64,000 bases of DNA, taken from Berghia stephanieae. Lineage: Eukaryota; Mollusca; Gastropoda; Nudibranchia; Aeolidiidae. Location: positions 57,881,424 through 57,945,423 of the forward strand of contig CM067446.1 in NCBI GenBank assembly GCA_034508935.3. Direction: 5' to 3'. A program made the translations under genes and the position numbers. The notes beneath the pieces are model-generated. The model was not told the origin of the DNA and made no database searches. It worked only from the letters and a program-made list of their open reading frames with translations. Within the stretch, counting starts at the first letter, position 1. Every line of letters starts with the position of its first letter. Shown here one piece after another: positions 22,102 to 34,835 of the stretch.

Positions 22102-22750
22102 AGCTAAATATGCGGAGTTCAATTAGATAACTTGATCTGTGAATTTTTTTTATAATTAGCTGTTTTTATTCTCCATCATTTAGGTTATGTGATTAAGATT
22201 ATAATTGAAATACAAACTTTATCTCACTTATCAATGTTTTGCAATAAAGGAGAGTGTGAGTGAACCTGAGCAAAGGAAATTATTTGAGAGAGTGATATTT
22301 ATCATACTTTTCAGTTTGTAGTTGAATTCTAGAATGGATTCTTTATAGTTCTCATTGATTGTATGTCAGTGTGTCAGTCTTTAGGACACCGATTACCCCA
22401 ATGCGGCCACAATTTACAATGTGACGGCCACAAGCCCGTTAAACGCAGAGTGGGGTATTGTTGTTTGCAAGTAATGCTATGGTTTTAATAGGATATCTGT
22501 CTCCTATTAAAATACATTCCTGTGTTGGATTTTGGATTAAATTCATGTCTTCTTCGGATTTTGGGATATTTAATTTTCATGGATTGTGATTGTGATTTTC
22601 AAGACTATTAATGTAAGTAAATGCCCAAATAGATATTTTTATTCATTTATTCTTTATTTATTTTTTTTAGTTTTGTTTTGTTTTGAAGCATTTATTATAA
22701 GAAATATTGTACATATGCACTTATACACCAAAGACTATATCCTTTCAACT
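22102..22750. other. Palindrome arm sequence without genes
   Basis: AT-rich DNA shared with about 24590-25237 in the right arm at high identity. No coding or promoter signal recognised. Confidence 0.6.
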
Positions 22751-22752
22751 GC

Positions 22753-23012
<260 letters not shown>

Positions 23013-23556
23013 ATAAGTGCATTGAGTGAAATCCCAATCATGGTTGCCCAAATAAAACTGGCGCTAGAATCCCGACTACCTGTCTAAACGAATGTTGTTT
23101 GTACGATACATACTAACTACACGTTCAATATCGGGGGCAGAAAATATACGTTTGGTTTTATGAAATTAAAACAGTAGTCCCACATTGTTCTTTGATGTTA
23201 TTTGTGGTTGCATTTGCTTTGAAACTTACACATTATATTGTGTTACATTGTTTACAAAATATTTCTGGTACTCGTATGCATGTGTAGTCAACGGACCACC
23301 GGTCAATCGTGTTCTTTATTATTTTATTATTAATTTTGGCTTGACATCTTACATATGTGAATTTGACAGGTTGTTATGGATAGTAATTATAACATTAAGT
23401 GATTTTTAAACATTTTTACGGCGTTTTAAATGTCTTTTTTGCATTCATTGCCGAGCACCTCCACTTTTCTGTTACTATTTTAACGATCAGCTGATTTTCT
23501 CTTGCCTCCCCTTTAATTTCGCGGACTTTTTTCAGAACGAGGCGTGGGAGTGGCTA

Positions 23557-23746
23557 GTTTGCACACGGCAGTCTGTGGTTCTTCCACAGCCCTCACTCCT
23601 TGTTAGATGTTAGTGTGTCTGGGTGGCAGTGGCAGGGAAAGTCGTATAGGTGTATCCGTGACCTTCGTTAGTCACGAAGGCCACGGTGTATCACGCGTGT
23701 GTGACAAGACTTCATTAAACCTACTAAAGTTTGACTATCACACACT

Positions 23747-23782
<36 letters not shown>

Positions 23783-23834
23783 GGCTATTTCTATGACACA
23801 CACGCATCCATCTATCAATGAACACTCCTACAGT
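23557..23834. other. Spacer at the centre of the palindrome
   Basis: 278 bases between the arms. It contains a small hairpin CCTTCGTTAGTCACGAAGG and a (CA)n tract at about 23745-23779. No gene is seen. Confidence 0.85.
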
Positions 23835-24364
23835 TAGCCACTCCCACGCCTCGTTCTGAAAAAAGTCCGCGAAATTAAAGGGAGGCAAGAGAAAATCAGC
23901 TGATCGTTAAAATAGTAACAGAAAAGTGGGAGTGCTCGGCAATGAATGCAAGAAAGACATTTAAAACGCCGTAAAAATGTTTAAAAATCACTTAATGTTA
24001 TAATTACCATCATAACAACCTGTCAAATTCACATATGTAAGATGTCAAGCCAAAATTAATAATAAAATAATAAAGAACACGATTGACCGGTGGTTCGTTG
24101 ACTACACATGCATACGAGTACCAGAAATATTTTGTAAACAATGTAACACAATATAATGTGTAAGTTTCAAAGCAAATGCAACCACAAATAACATCAAAGA
24201 ACAATGTGGGACTACTGTTTTAATTTCATAAAACCAAACGTATATTTTCTGCCCCGATATTGAACGTGTAGTCAGTATGTATCGTACAAACAACATTCGT
24301 TGAGACAGGTAGTCGGGATTCTAGCGCCAGTTTTATTTGGGCAACCATGATTGGGATTTCACTC

Positions 24365-24590
<226 letters not shown>

Positions 24591-25287
24591 AAAGGATATA
24601 GTCTTTGGTGTATAAGTGCATATGTACAATATTTCTTATAATAAATGCTTCAAAACAAAACAAAACTAAAAAAAAAAAAATAAAGAATAAATGAATAAAA
24701 ATATCTATTTGGGCATTTACTTACATTAATAGTCTTGAAAATCACAATCACAATCCATGAAAATTAAATATCCCAAAATCCGAAGAAGACATGAATTTAA
24801 TCCAAAATCCAACACAGGAATGTATTTTAATAGGAGACAGATATCCTATTAAAACCATAGCATTACTTGCAAACAACAATACCCCACTCTGCGTTTAACG
24901 GGCTTGTGGCCGTCACATTGTAAATTGTGGCCGCATTAGGGTAATCGGTGTCCTAAAGACTGACATACTGACATACAATCAATGAGAACTATAAAGAATC
25001 CATTCTAGAATTCAACTACAAACTGAAAAGCATGATAAATATCACTCTCTCAAATAATTTCCTTTGCTCAGGTTCACTCACACTCTCCTTTATTGCAAAA
25101 CATTGAGATAAGTGAGATAAAGTTTGTATTTCAATTATAAACTTAATCACATAACCTAAATGATGGAGAATAAAAACAGCTAATTATAAAAAAAAATCAC
25201 AGATCAATTTATCTATCTGAACTCCGCATATTTAGCTTAATTACTCATTGACCATATATTTTTTTTAATGGCATTGTTTCATTTAAA

Positions 25288-27490
25288 CAAGACCATGACG
25301 CTTATGCCTGGACCGGGTATTCACAAATTCTGCTTTTGTGTTCCACTTTTCGAATCGAATTAATCTCTATCTTATCCGTTTATTTGCAAATTTTCTGCAC
25401 TTTATAAATAAGACCATAACGCTTATGTCTGGATCGGTTGTTCGCAAATTCTGCCTTTGTGTTCCACTGTTCGATTAGAATTAATCTCTATTTTTTCCGT
25501 TTATTTGCAAAGTTTCTGCACTTTATAAATAAGACCATAGCGCTTATGTCTGGACCGGGCATTCGCAAATTCTGCTTTTGTGTTCCACTTTTCGAATCGA
25601 ATTAATATCTAGTCTATCCGTTTATTTGCAAAGTTTCTGCATTTTATTAATAAGACCATAACGCTTATGTCTGGACCGGGCATTCGCAAATTCTGCTTTT
25701 GTGTTCCACTTTTCGAATCGAATTAATCTCTATTTTATCCGTTTATTTGCAAAGTTTCTAGATTTTATAAATAAGACCATAACGCTTATGTCTGGACCGG
25801 TGTTCGCAAATTCTGCTTTGTGTTCCACTGTTCGAATAGAATTAATCTTTTTTTCCGTTTATTTGCAAAGTTTCTGCACTTTATAAATAAGACCATAGCG
25901 CTTATGTCTGGACCGGGCATTCGCAAATTCTGCTTTTGTGTTCCACTTTTCGAATCGAATTAATCTCTATTTTATCCGTTTATTTGCAAAGTTCTGTACT
26001 TTATAAATAAGACCATACGCTTATGTCTGGACCGGTATTCGCAAATTTCTGCCTTTGTGTTCCACTTTCGAATCGAAATAACATCTAGTTTTCCGTTTAT
26101 TTGCAAAGTTTCTGCACTTTATAAATAAGACCATAACGCTTATGTCTGGACCGGGCATTCGCAAATTCTGCTTTTGTGTTCCACTTTCGAATCAAATTTA
26201 ATCTCTATTTATCCGTTTATTTGCAAAGTTTCTGCACTTTATAAATAAGACCATATCGCTTATGTCTGGACCGGGCATTCGAAATTCTGCTTTTGTGTTC
26301 CACATAATAAGACCATACGCTTATGTCTGGACGGCATTCGCAAATTTGCTTTTGTGTTCCACTTTTCGAATCGAATTAATCTCTATTTTATCCGTCTATT
26401 TGCAAAGTTTTGACTTTATAAATAAGACCATAACGCTTATGTCTGGACCGGGTTCGCAAATTCTGCTTTGTGTTCCACTTTTCGAATCGAATTAATCTTA
26501 TTTTATCCGTTTATTTGCAAAGTTTCTGCACTTTATAAATAGGACTAGCGCTTATGTCTGGACCGGGATTCGCAAATTCTGCTTTTGTGTTCCACTTTTC
26601 GAATCGAATAATCTCTAGTTATCCGTCTATTTGCAAAGATTCTGACTTATAAATAGGACTGACGCTTATGTCTGGACAGGATTCGCAATTTCTTTTGTGT
26701 TCCACTTTCGAATCGAAATCTCTATCTATCCGTTTATTGCAAAGTTTCTGCACTTTATAAATAAGACCATAGCGCTTATGTTGGACCGGGCATTCGCAAT
26801 TCTGCTTTTGTGTTCCACTTTCGAATCGAATGAATCTCTATCTTATCCGTTTATTTGCAAAGTTTCTGCACTTTATAAATAAGACCATAGCGCTTATGTC
26901 TGGACCGGGCATTCGCAAATTCTGCTTTTGTGTTCCACTTTTCGAATCGAATGAATCTCTATCTTATCCGTTTATTTGCAAAGTTTCTGCACTTTATAAA
27001 TAAGACCATAACGCTTATGTCTGGACCGGGCATTCGCAAATTCTGCTTTTGTGTTCCACTTTTCGAATCGAATGAATCTCTATCTTATCCGTTTATTTGC
27101 AAAGTTTCTGCACTTTATAAATAAGACCATAATGCTTATGTCTGGACCGGCATTCGCAAATTCTGCTTTTGTGTTCCACTTTTCGAATCGAATGAATCTC
27201 TATCTTGTCCGTTTATTTTCAAAGTTTCTAGATTTTATAAATAAGACCATAACACTTATGTCTGGACCGGGCATTCGCAAATTCTGCTTTTGTGTTCCAC
27301 TTTTGGAATCGAATTAATCTCTATTTTATCCGTTTATTTGCAAAGATTCTGCACTTTATAAATAAGACCATGACGCTTATGTCTGGACCGGGTATTGCAA
27401 ATTCTCCTTTTGTGTTCCACTTTTCGAATCGAATTAATATTTAGTCTATCGGTTTATTTGCAAAGTTTCTGCATTTTATAAATAATAATA
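25288..27490. repeat. 121-bp satellite array, about 18 copies (right arm)
   Basis: Same monomer as 17476-18796 in reverse complement. The CGATTAGAA-type variant monomers are spaced about 360 bases apart at the start of the array, as in the left arm. Monomers between 25790 and 26800 are often short by a few bases, which looks like sequencing or assembly noise. Confidence 0.95.
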
Positions 27491-27584
27491 ATTGTTCAAA
27501 ATTTTACCTTACACCCGATATTACAAGTACAAGTGAGCCAGGTGAAGAAGATTGTCAAACAGTGTGACAGATGAAATAGGAAGA

Positions 27585-27604
27585 GAGAGAGAGGGAGAGA
27601 GAGA

Positions 27605-27637
<33 letters not shown>

Positions 27638-27692
27638 GAGGGGAAGAGAGAGAGAGAGAGAGTAGAGAGAGAGGAAGAGGAGGAGAGAGGAT
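27585..27692. repeat. Interrupted (AG)n tract, right arm
   Basis: Counterpart of the CT array at 17190-17365, shorter and with several interruptions. Confidence 0.9.
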
Positions 27693-28654
27693 ATTCGTTT
27701 TTTGTTCAAAATCTCTCTCTCTCTCTATCTCTCATTGCACAAGGTTGTGCTATTTACTACTATTTATCAAGAACAGCCAAGCTGGCAACCCAGTCTCTGT
27801 ATAAACTAAGCAAGATGGCAACAGGGACCTCGCTCCTTATCCAATGCCGAAGCTTTAGTTTGAGTCAAACGGTTTTGTTTAAAAAAAACCATCCAAAATA
27901 AGTTCGTGTCGTAAGTGATGGAAGTTGAAGTCGGCTTATTATAAAATCGTTTTTATGGTCTGTTTGGATTACCCTTTTTAAATAGAAAACGTGAATATAA
28001 CATAAACTTGAAGAATAGGCAAGCTAAATGAAATTTAAATTGACTGATTAAATGAGTACGCGAGGCTGAGTTGCGAACGACTACTGGGTTCCGACATTCC
28101 GATCCCAGTGTCATTCATGTCCACCGTACCGTGTTACTGTCTACACACTACACTGCATTGTTAGTGACTGGTCATGTCTTTTTTGTTTGTATGTTTTACG
28201 CAAGCTTAATAAAAATTAAATTGACTGATTAAATGAATACGTGAGGCAGAGTTGCGAACGACTCATGGGTTCCGACATTCCGATCCCAGTGTCAGTCATG
28301 TTCACCGTACTGTGTTACTGTCTACACACTACACGGCATTGTTAGTGACTGGTCATGCCTGTTTTGTTTGTATGTTTCTTTTAATATGGGTCAATTTACA
28401 AAGAATAATAATAGAAATGTTCAAAACAAAAACTAGATTCACTATTACGTGCCTGTAATGAAGTGCTTTCCACAAACCGTGAGCGAGAATGATGGTGGAG
28501 GTAATGGCAACCATGTGGGTTTGTTATTGTTTCTTACCTCCGTCAACCCGCGCATCCGGTTGCGCACCCACGCTGATTCTGACCAGTAGTGCGGCTATGT
28601 GGTCTAGTCATGACGTAACTATAGTACTCGAGTCGACCATGGGTCTAGTGCATT

Positions 28655-28945
28655 ATAATGGTCTAGTGGTATGACACCCGCTTTCGGATCGGAAAGTCCT
28701 GGGTTCGAGCCCCGCGCTCGGTGCATAGTTGAGTCTTTGGACAAGGCTCTTCACTCACATTCTCTCACCGTACTCAGGTGTAAAATGAGTACCTGGCCGT
28801 TAACAGCGCTGTCTTTGTCTGAAAAATTGTAATATCGCCTAACAGGCGGCATGTCCCGTCCTACATATTAAATGTTGCTGTTGACCAGGGACTCCTTTAC
28901 AAAGCGCTTTGATCACATTTAATGGATATTGTAAAGCTCAATTTT
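28655..28945 (+). mobile_element. tRNA-headed SINE next to the palindrome end
   Basis: The A box is TGGTCTAGTGG near 28660 and the B box is GGGTTCGAGCC near 28701. The body includes ACCTGGCCGTTAACAGCG and AAAGCGCTTTGATCACATTT. The same body occurs at 9662-9945 and 31062-31247. A second partial A box (GGTCTAGT) lies at about 28600. There is no acceptor-stem partner, so it is not a tRNA gene. Confidence 0.82.
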
Positions 28946-29054
28946 TTAAAGTAAAACATTAGCTTTGAATATGGAATGTTTCAATTTTAGATGCCTGTGT
29001 ATTCTTTGTTAGTTCCCATCATCATCACCATCATCATCATCATCATCATCATCA

Positions 29055-29255
29055 GGGGCAGCGGTACGGTCTTTGGTTGGCACCCGAAAGGTACCGAGTT
29101 CGATCACCCGCCCCTGAGTGGTCTTGAGCAAGTCACCTTGCCCTAACTAAATTTGCGGCGCTGCACTGCGGCTGTCGCTTGGGTTATTCCAGTCTTCCCT
29201 TAGAATAGACCCGAAAGACGAATCTCCCCTATGGGATGAATAAAGGGAATTATGT
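29055..29255 (+). mobile_element. tRNA-derived SINE, second family
   Basis: It starts GGGGCAGCGGTACGGTC (A-box region) with a B box GAGTTCGATCACC. The body runs through AGTGGTCTTGAGCAAGTCAC to an end at AATAAAGGGAATTATG. (ATC)n tracts lie on both sides. Confidence 0.72.
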
Positions 29256-29594
29256 TTAATTTATTTATCATCACCATCATATCAGCGGGATCATCATCAT
29301 CACCACCACCACCCTAATAATAATGGATAAAATAAATATCAACACATATCAATGTAATAATCAATCTAAAATCAATCAGTGCTCCTAAAAGACCCTTTGA
29401 TTTATTTGTCTAATTCGTTCCATACTTTTGGAGTCCCGACAAAGAAAGATTTTCAGCTAACTATAGTTTATATATGGGAACATTAATCAGTCGTTTATAT
29501 TGGAATCGGAGTTGTCTAGCAGGTGTATTAGTTCAAAGCGCATTTCCAAGGATTTACCATGCTCAATGAACTTCACAATATTTAATTTAATTTA

Positions 29595-29852
29595 TTCCTC
29601 CGGCACGCCATATCGACCATACATCCATTTCGTACAGTAGGTACCGATCGCTGTTTGGAGTCTTTTTGTATTAAAGCTCTTTACAATACCCGTCATTGCT
29701 TATAAGATAAGAATACATTCACACCTGAGTCAAGTGCCTTACACACGGACTTAACGTCTGGATCACAATTTTCAACAATCACTGTCACTCATCCGGCCAT
29801 TGACAAGGCTTGATTTTGTGACAAGAGACACCGTACCACTGAGCGACCGAAC
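29595..29852 (-). mobile_element. SINE, minus strand
   Basis: On the minus strand the head reads GGTCGCTCAGTGGTACGG (A box GCTCAGTGGTA), followed by a weak B box. The body ends with TATTGTAAAGAGCTTT. It is bordered by (ATC)n-rich sequence at 29867-29930. Confidence 0.55.
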
Positions 29853-29866
29853 AAATAATCACCATC

Positions 29867-30070
29867 TGCGCCATCGTCATCATCATCATCATCATCATAA
29901 TCATCATCATTATCATCATCCTCATCACAGCCGTAACAGCCAGCAATACCACAATCATCATCTTCGGGTCCGGTCTATCCGTGTGGGGGGTGGGGTGGAA
30001 CCTGCTAAAGTATTTCATTTTTTAAAAAAGAAACACGATAATCATCATCATCATCATCATCCTCGTCATC
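29867..30070. repeat. Clustered (ATC)n tracts
   Basis: CATCAT-rich tracts at about 29875-29930 and 30040-30075 flank two copies of a segment with TCGGGTCCGGTCTATCCGTG / TCGTGTCCGGGCAATCCGTG and GTGGAACCTGCTAAA. This is a small tandem duplication of about 120 bases. Confidence 0.75.
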
Positions 30071-30393
30071 CATTGTCGTCGGCATCGTTATCATCGTGTC
30101 CGGGCAATCCGTGTGTGTCTGGGTGTGGAACCTGCTAAATATTATTATTATCTACCTACCTAATAAAAACACACCATTCTTGTTCATTTATTTTTCAAAT
30201 AATGAAATGAAAGGCACGACCTTTTCCCGCACACACAAGAGGCGATGACGACCAGTGACAAATTATGGGAGGTGGGGGCGGCCGACAACTTTTGGCGCGA
30301 CATAAATATGAAATGTTAAGGTGACAGCGGGATGATGGTGGTGGGAGGGGGGGGGGGGGGTCTCAACCCTTCACCATCAGCAACTGTTTGATG

Positions 30394-30397
<4 letters not shown>

Positions 30398-30444
<47 letters not shown>
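30398..30444. repeat. (GT)n microsatellite
   Basis: About 23 GT units. A run of G lies at about 30348-30360. Confidence 0.95.
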
Positions 30445-30445
<1 letters not shown>

Positions 30446-30467
30446 TGCGACGAACGATCATAATCAA

Positions 30468-30706
30468 AGCTGCCAGACAGCCAGATTTCTTCTTGCCCAA
30501 GTAGTCAAATAGACCCCAAATAGCCAAACACCACAAGCATTCTGACTCCCTTGAAAAACTCATTGGTTTTGATTAACAAAACAATCGACTACAGTTGGAT
30601 AAACTTATCTTTTCATTTTTTTTAAATAAAAGATTTTTTTTTAAAATGAATAATAATAGAAAAGCGTTTCTTAGTAACCAATTTTGAACTTGGCCATCTG
30701 GCAGCC
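30468..30706. mobile_element. Short TIR element with GCTGCCAGA termini
   Basis: GCTGCCAGACAGCCA at the left is mirrored by TGGCCATCTGGCAGC at the right. Words such as AGCCAAA and CCCAAAT recur inside the left end. No target duplication is evident. Confidence 0.5.
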
Positions 30707-30952
30707 CCCATCATAACCAGCTGCAGTCAAGCCAGCCACAGATATAAGAGAGGGAGGGGTATGTGAAGTTTCCTGTGGCAAACGAGATGCTCGTGTTTTG
30801 TTTTTTTGTTTTCCAACGAATCACTGCTCGATGACGTCACTGACTCGAAACCCGCTCGAAACCCGCTCGATTTTAGAGGACTCGATCGAAAACCCGCTCG
30901 ATTTGATCGTTTCAAACTCGACCCAGCACTAAATCTACAATAACTTTTCGCC

Positions 30953-31340
30953 AGGTTTGCCAGATAATATTTTATAAATAATCCAAACTATTATGAGAAA
31001 AATCCATAATAATATTTCAAAGGAAAATAATCCAAATTTCCGGGGGGGAGGCAAAAACTAAACATGAGCAATATCCACTAAACGAGCTCAAAGTGCTTTA
31101 CACGGAGTTCCTGGTCAACAGCAACACTTAACATGTAGGACGTAACATAAAGCCTGTTAAGCAATATTACAATTTTTTCGGATAAAGACAACGCTGTTAA
31201 CGGCCAGGTACTCATTTTACACCTGAGTACGGTGAGAGAATGTGAGGAAAGATCCAAACTTAAAATGACAATCCAATGACGCCAAAAAGGTCCAAAAAGA
31301 ATCCAAAAGTAGGCAGTTTGAATTAAAATAAATCAACCTG
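30953..31340. mobile_element. MITE with iterated word AATCCAAA, split by a SINE
   Basis: The left end CAGGTTTGCCAG resembles the CAGGGTTGCCAG of the 15499 element. The right end CAACCTG is its partner. The word AATCCAAA recurs about three times on the left and four to five times on the right. The SINE at 31062-31247 sits between the halves. Confidence 0.6.
31062..31247 (-). mobile_element. SINE 3' portion inserted in a MITE
   Basis: Reverse complement of the body of the SINE at 28655-28945, from the CACATTCTCTCACCG region to the end. The tRNA head is missing, so it is 5'-truncated. Confidence 0.8.
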
Positions 31341-31405
31341 GCAATTTAATGATTGGCACTTGTAGGGGGCAGTATCGATCCTCTACTTCTCGGTCTTGAG
31401 AATTT

Positions 31406-31918
31406 AGAACAGTAAAGTTTGCTGCCCCAAACGTAAACAATAACAAGTTGCTAGTGATTTCCGTTAGGGACCGGAATAATTTACGCACAATATAGGTCTC
31501 CCAATTTTGTAGTTTGAGTTGTAGGCAATACACTTTCAGTATTGAAAATATGTTTACATAAAATCTAATAGTTGCAGAAATAATAATATAAGACTAAATT
31601 ATTCTGAAAATCAGGCTCCGAATAATTCTCGTTTTGTTCATACCAGCGCAATAATTTGCTCTGGTCTAAAAATAGATAGACGTAACTTTTGATAAATTTT
31701 ACCTTTTGTTCCATAAAATATCCATATCTAAACATTATTTGATGCATGATCGAGTATTTATGAATATGTGTTTCTTTTGCCACCTAACAGCCAAATTTTA
31801 AAGGTTATTTTCTTTCTATTATTTACATTGGAACGTGAGCTGTCAAGACAGGAACATGTGGTTTGCCATGTGCTTCTCGACCTTTGTTTACGTTTGGGGC
31901 AGCAAACTTTACTGTTCT
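31406..31918. repeat. Element bounded by a 35-bp perfect inverted repeat
   Basis: The segment 31406-31440 (AGAACAGTAAAGTTTGCTGC onward) is the exact reverse complement of 31884-31918. Between them lie about 440 bases of AT-rich DNA without coding signal. TT flanks both ends, but no longer target duplication is visible. Confidence 0.72.
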
Positions 31919-32084
31919 TTACCGGTAAGGCCAGTACCGCTATCCTCGTGGCGTCGTGTTTATTTTTATTTTTATTTCCTGATTGCGATGTGCATTTGTT
32001 TTTGAAAAATCCTTAAGGGGTTCGATTTTTCCAGATCCCGTCACAAGCCGAAACTGCCACCGAAGAATGTATATATGAGAAGAA

Positions 32085-32229
32085 ATAGTCACGCTCTCAT
32101 CGGCCAGGCGGAGTTGTACTAATAAGGTCGCGGGTTCAAACCCCATCACCGCCGCGAAAGTTTGTTATTCTCTTCTATTGTCTTCTGGCACTTTTCTACT
32201 CACTTCATCTCTTGTTGTTATCAGCATAA
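32085..32229 (+). mobile_element. SINE-like tRNA-headed repeat
   Basis: An A-box-like zone around CATCGGCCAGGCGG and a B box GGGTTCAAACCCC near 32130 are followed by a T-rich body. It abuts the scrambled LINE. There is no tRNA acceptor-stem pairing. Confidence 0.5.
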
Positions 32230-32497
32230 AAGTGTCACGGTCACAGGAAATCCACTATATCGGGACCATGCAGGTCTGTTCCTGGCTAGAGTCACAATTT
32301 CGTCAATGGGCATAGAATCCAGCCTATGTGATAGAGTGCCTGCTGGTCTAGTTGCCGAGCTCTTCAAGTAGGTAATAAAAGTTCGACGCAGGAGGCGGTC
32401 TGCGTCCATGCGTAAGATATGCCCCGCAAAGCGGAGCCTGCGTCTCATCACTGTAGCTACCAGGTCGAATTCGGGGCGTTTCGCGGTTTCTCTGTAG

Positions 32498-32726
32498 TCC
32501 TCTCCCGCAATGGTGGAAAGGCATCGGCTGTTGAAGCCATTCACATTTTTAGTTACACCCTCTGTAAGTCGCCAAGCTACGCAACCATGTGTGAAGATAG
32601 GTTGTATGCCTCTAGTGTCTGCTCGATCTTCACATATGGTTGCGTGGCTTGGCGACTTACAGAGGGTGTAACTAAAAATGTGAATGGCTTCAACAGCCGA
32701 TGCCTTTCCACCATTGCAGGAGAGGA
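32498..32726. repeat. Palindrome 1 in the LINE (101-bp arms, 27-bp loop)
   Basis: Arms 32498-32598 and 32626-32726 are reverse complements with only a few differences. The loop 32599-32625 contains GGTTGTATGCCTCTAGTGTC. The arm encodes the LINE piece FTYGCVAWRLTEGVTKNVNG. Confidence 0.92.
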
Positions 32727-33466
32727 TTTAAAAATATATGTCCATCCTGTGAACAAGACTTTCCAAACAAGAGAGGCCTTGCTATTCGTCAAGGCCGTGG
32801 TGCGATGATGGAAAGACCGTAAGATCGCACAAAGGATCTCTCGCGAACTTAATCGTCCCAAAACAGAAACGTAAAGACAAGGTAAGCGAACTTCCCTGTG
32901 TGACTATCGAGGGTGTACAACAATAATTAGACAATGTCTACTCTTTTGAATACCTTGGTAGTAGTACCCAGTGCGATGGTGACGAGAGGGCTGATGTTGA
33001 ATACAAAATGTCAATAGCACAAACAACATTCATCTCTCTATCCCATATGTGGTCCGATCACCGTCTGTCCTGAAAATCAGGTTGTATGCCTCTAGTGTCT
33101 GCTCTGATTTTCTTTCCGCAGGACAGACGGTGATCGGACCACATATGGGATAGAGAGATGAATGTTGTTTATGCTATTGACATTTTGTATTCAACATCAG
33201 CCCTCTCGTCACCATCGCACTGGGTACTACTACCAAGGTATTCAAAAGAGTAGACATTGTCTAATTATTGTTGTACACCCTCGATAGTCACACAGGGAAG
33301 TTCGCTTACCTTGTCTTTGCGTTTCTGTTTTGGGACGATTAAGTTCGCGAGAGATCCTTTGTGCGATCTTACAGTCTTTCCATCATCGCACCACGGCCTT
33401 GACGAATAGCAAGGCCTCTCTTGTTTGGAAAGTCTTGTTCACAGGATGGACATATGTTTTTAAATC
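32725..33466. repeat. Palindrome 2 in the LINE (about 355-bp arms, same loop)
   Basis: Arms 32725-33079 and 33105-33466 are near-perfect reverse complements; the left arm lacks seven bases near the centre. The 25-base loop 33080-33104 is identical to the loop core of palindrome 1. The arm encodes FEYLGSSTQCDGDERADVEY. Confidence 0.93.
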
Positions 33467-34345
33467 CCATGGCTGCAATGTCGTCATCTGTTTTTCCGAG
33501 ACTCTGATTCCCTTGTGGATGTGCAGAGCGTTGGTTTTTGTAATTGAGATTTCCATAGCTGCATCTTCTCGCGATCCTGCTGCTGTGGAGGATATGCGTT
33601 CTGGTGCGTCTTGGACTTTTTCATCTAGGAGGCTAGCGTCGTCTGCATACTCGAGGGAGCTTATTGAAACCTGGTTGGGTGGCAAGCCGACAGTAACTCC
33701 TGTATTTGGGTTATCATGAATTTTCAAGATGTGCATGAGGCCGGTAATGAAAGCGCTTGGGGAAATTATATCGCCTTGGAGCACACCACGAGCGATATTG
33801 AAGGCTGCAGAGGGAATACTTGGAGGCTTCTATTGGTAAGCCGTCGTGACTTGGTGCTTTCCCGTCGCTCAGCCCGTTAATGCAGGTTTGAAATTCTTGA
33901 TCTGTCAATTGGTCTTCAGGGCACACTGTAGTTTCTCGTTGTGATGATAATATGTCAATATTTGGCTCTACAATTTGTTGCTAAGGAAGGTGTTCCATTC
34001 AGAGAGGAGTTTTTCTGAGCAGACTATAGGTTCACCATCAAGGTCCTTCGATGGCATTGGGAATGTTTGGTTTGGTTTTCCCCCGATTGATTTCTCTGGA
34101 GTTACCCACCATTTCTGCTGCTGCCATATCGTCTAGAATTCTGTCGATGTAGGCTCTGTAATCATTGCGACTGGAATTGGAGATGGCTTTGTGAGTCGCC
34201 CTCTGTTCAAAGATGACATTTTATTAAAGTGTTTAGAGCGTTCATGTATTTGTCTTTTTGTTTCAGTGTCTACTTCCCTCTTTCTGAGAGTTGATGGCTT
34301 CCGGTGTGGCACACATGTTTTGACGGCGTTTGTTAGGACATTTGG

Positions 34346-34835
34346 GAGGTTTGTTATTGTGGTATACATCCCACACCAACATCGTAAGGAAAGACCCTTC
34401 TACTCTGACACCCTCAAACAACTAAAATCAGTGATTGCGAAAGCAAAACCTCATGACTGTGTTATAGTTCTAGATGACTTTAACAGTAAATTCGGTAGGA
34501 ACACTGATAAACTCACTGGCAAATGGAGTGTCCATAACTACTCAAATAAACCAGGCAAAGATGTAACTGAACTCATGCGACAATCTAAGCTTACAGCCAT
34601 ATCAACATATTTCCAACCCCCGAGACGAAAAAACAACGCAACTTACCTTTCTACGGACCCCAAATTTAAACCATCACAAATCGACTATGTCATGATTTCG
34701 AGCAGATGGTCATCTTCAATAAAAGACTGCAAGGTATGCTGGGGCATATCCATACAACGCTGGGCAAGGCACTACGACAATGGGGCTATAGTGTGCACAT
34801 TAAAGGCAAAACCAAAAACTGACAAATCAAAATAA
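34346..34835 (+). mobile_element. LINE endonuclease fragment, inverted relative to its RT
   Basis: The plus strand encodes VVYIPHQHRKERPFYSDTLK, then VIVLDDFNSKFGRN, then PSQIDYVMISSRW. This is the middle of a LINE endonuclease domain. It points away from the minus-strand RT that ends near 34345. That arrangement is the usual result of twin priming during LINE insertion. Confidence 0.75.

Larger units (their letters stand above)
32230..34345 (-). mobile_element. Rearranged LINE: reverse transcriptase and C-terminal part
   Basis: The minus strand carries, from high to low coordinates: a linker (LTNAVKTCVPHRKPSTLRK); an RT segment at 33383-33926 with CINGLSDGKAPSHDGLP, QGDIISPSAF and the catalytic box LEYADDASLL; a zinc-finger-like piece CPSCEQDFPNKRGLAIRQGR in another frame; and a C-terminal part at 32221-32544 with RRRLRFAGHILRMD. 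The order is broken by an inverted middle block (32599-33104). Frameshifts and stops are present. A non-LTR clade was not assigned. Confidence 0.8.

Noticed and set aside
23185-23409. 74-codon open frame mirrored in the right arm (24010-24204)
   Set aside because: It is conserved only because the arms are near-identical DNA. There is no homology or coding bias.
28655-28730. Candidate tRNA gene
   Set aside because: A and B boxes are present, but the acceptor arm does not pair and a SINE body follows. The same applies at 7788, 32085, 44918, 47862 and 55335.
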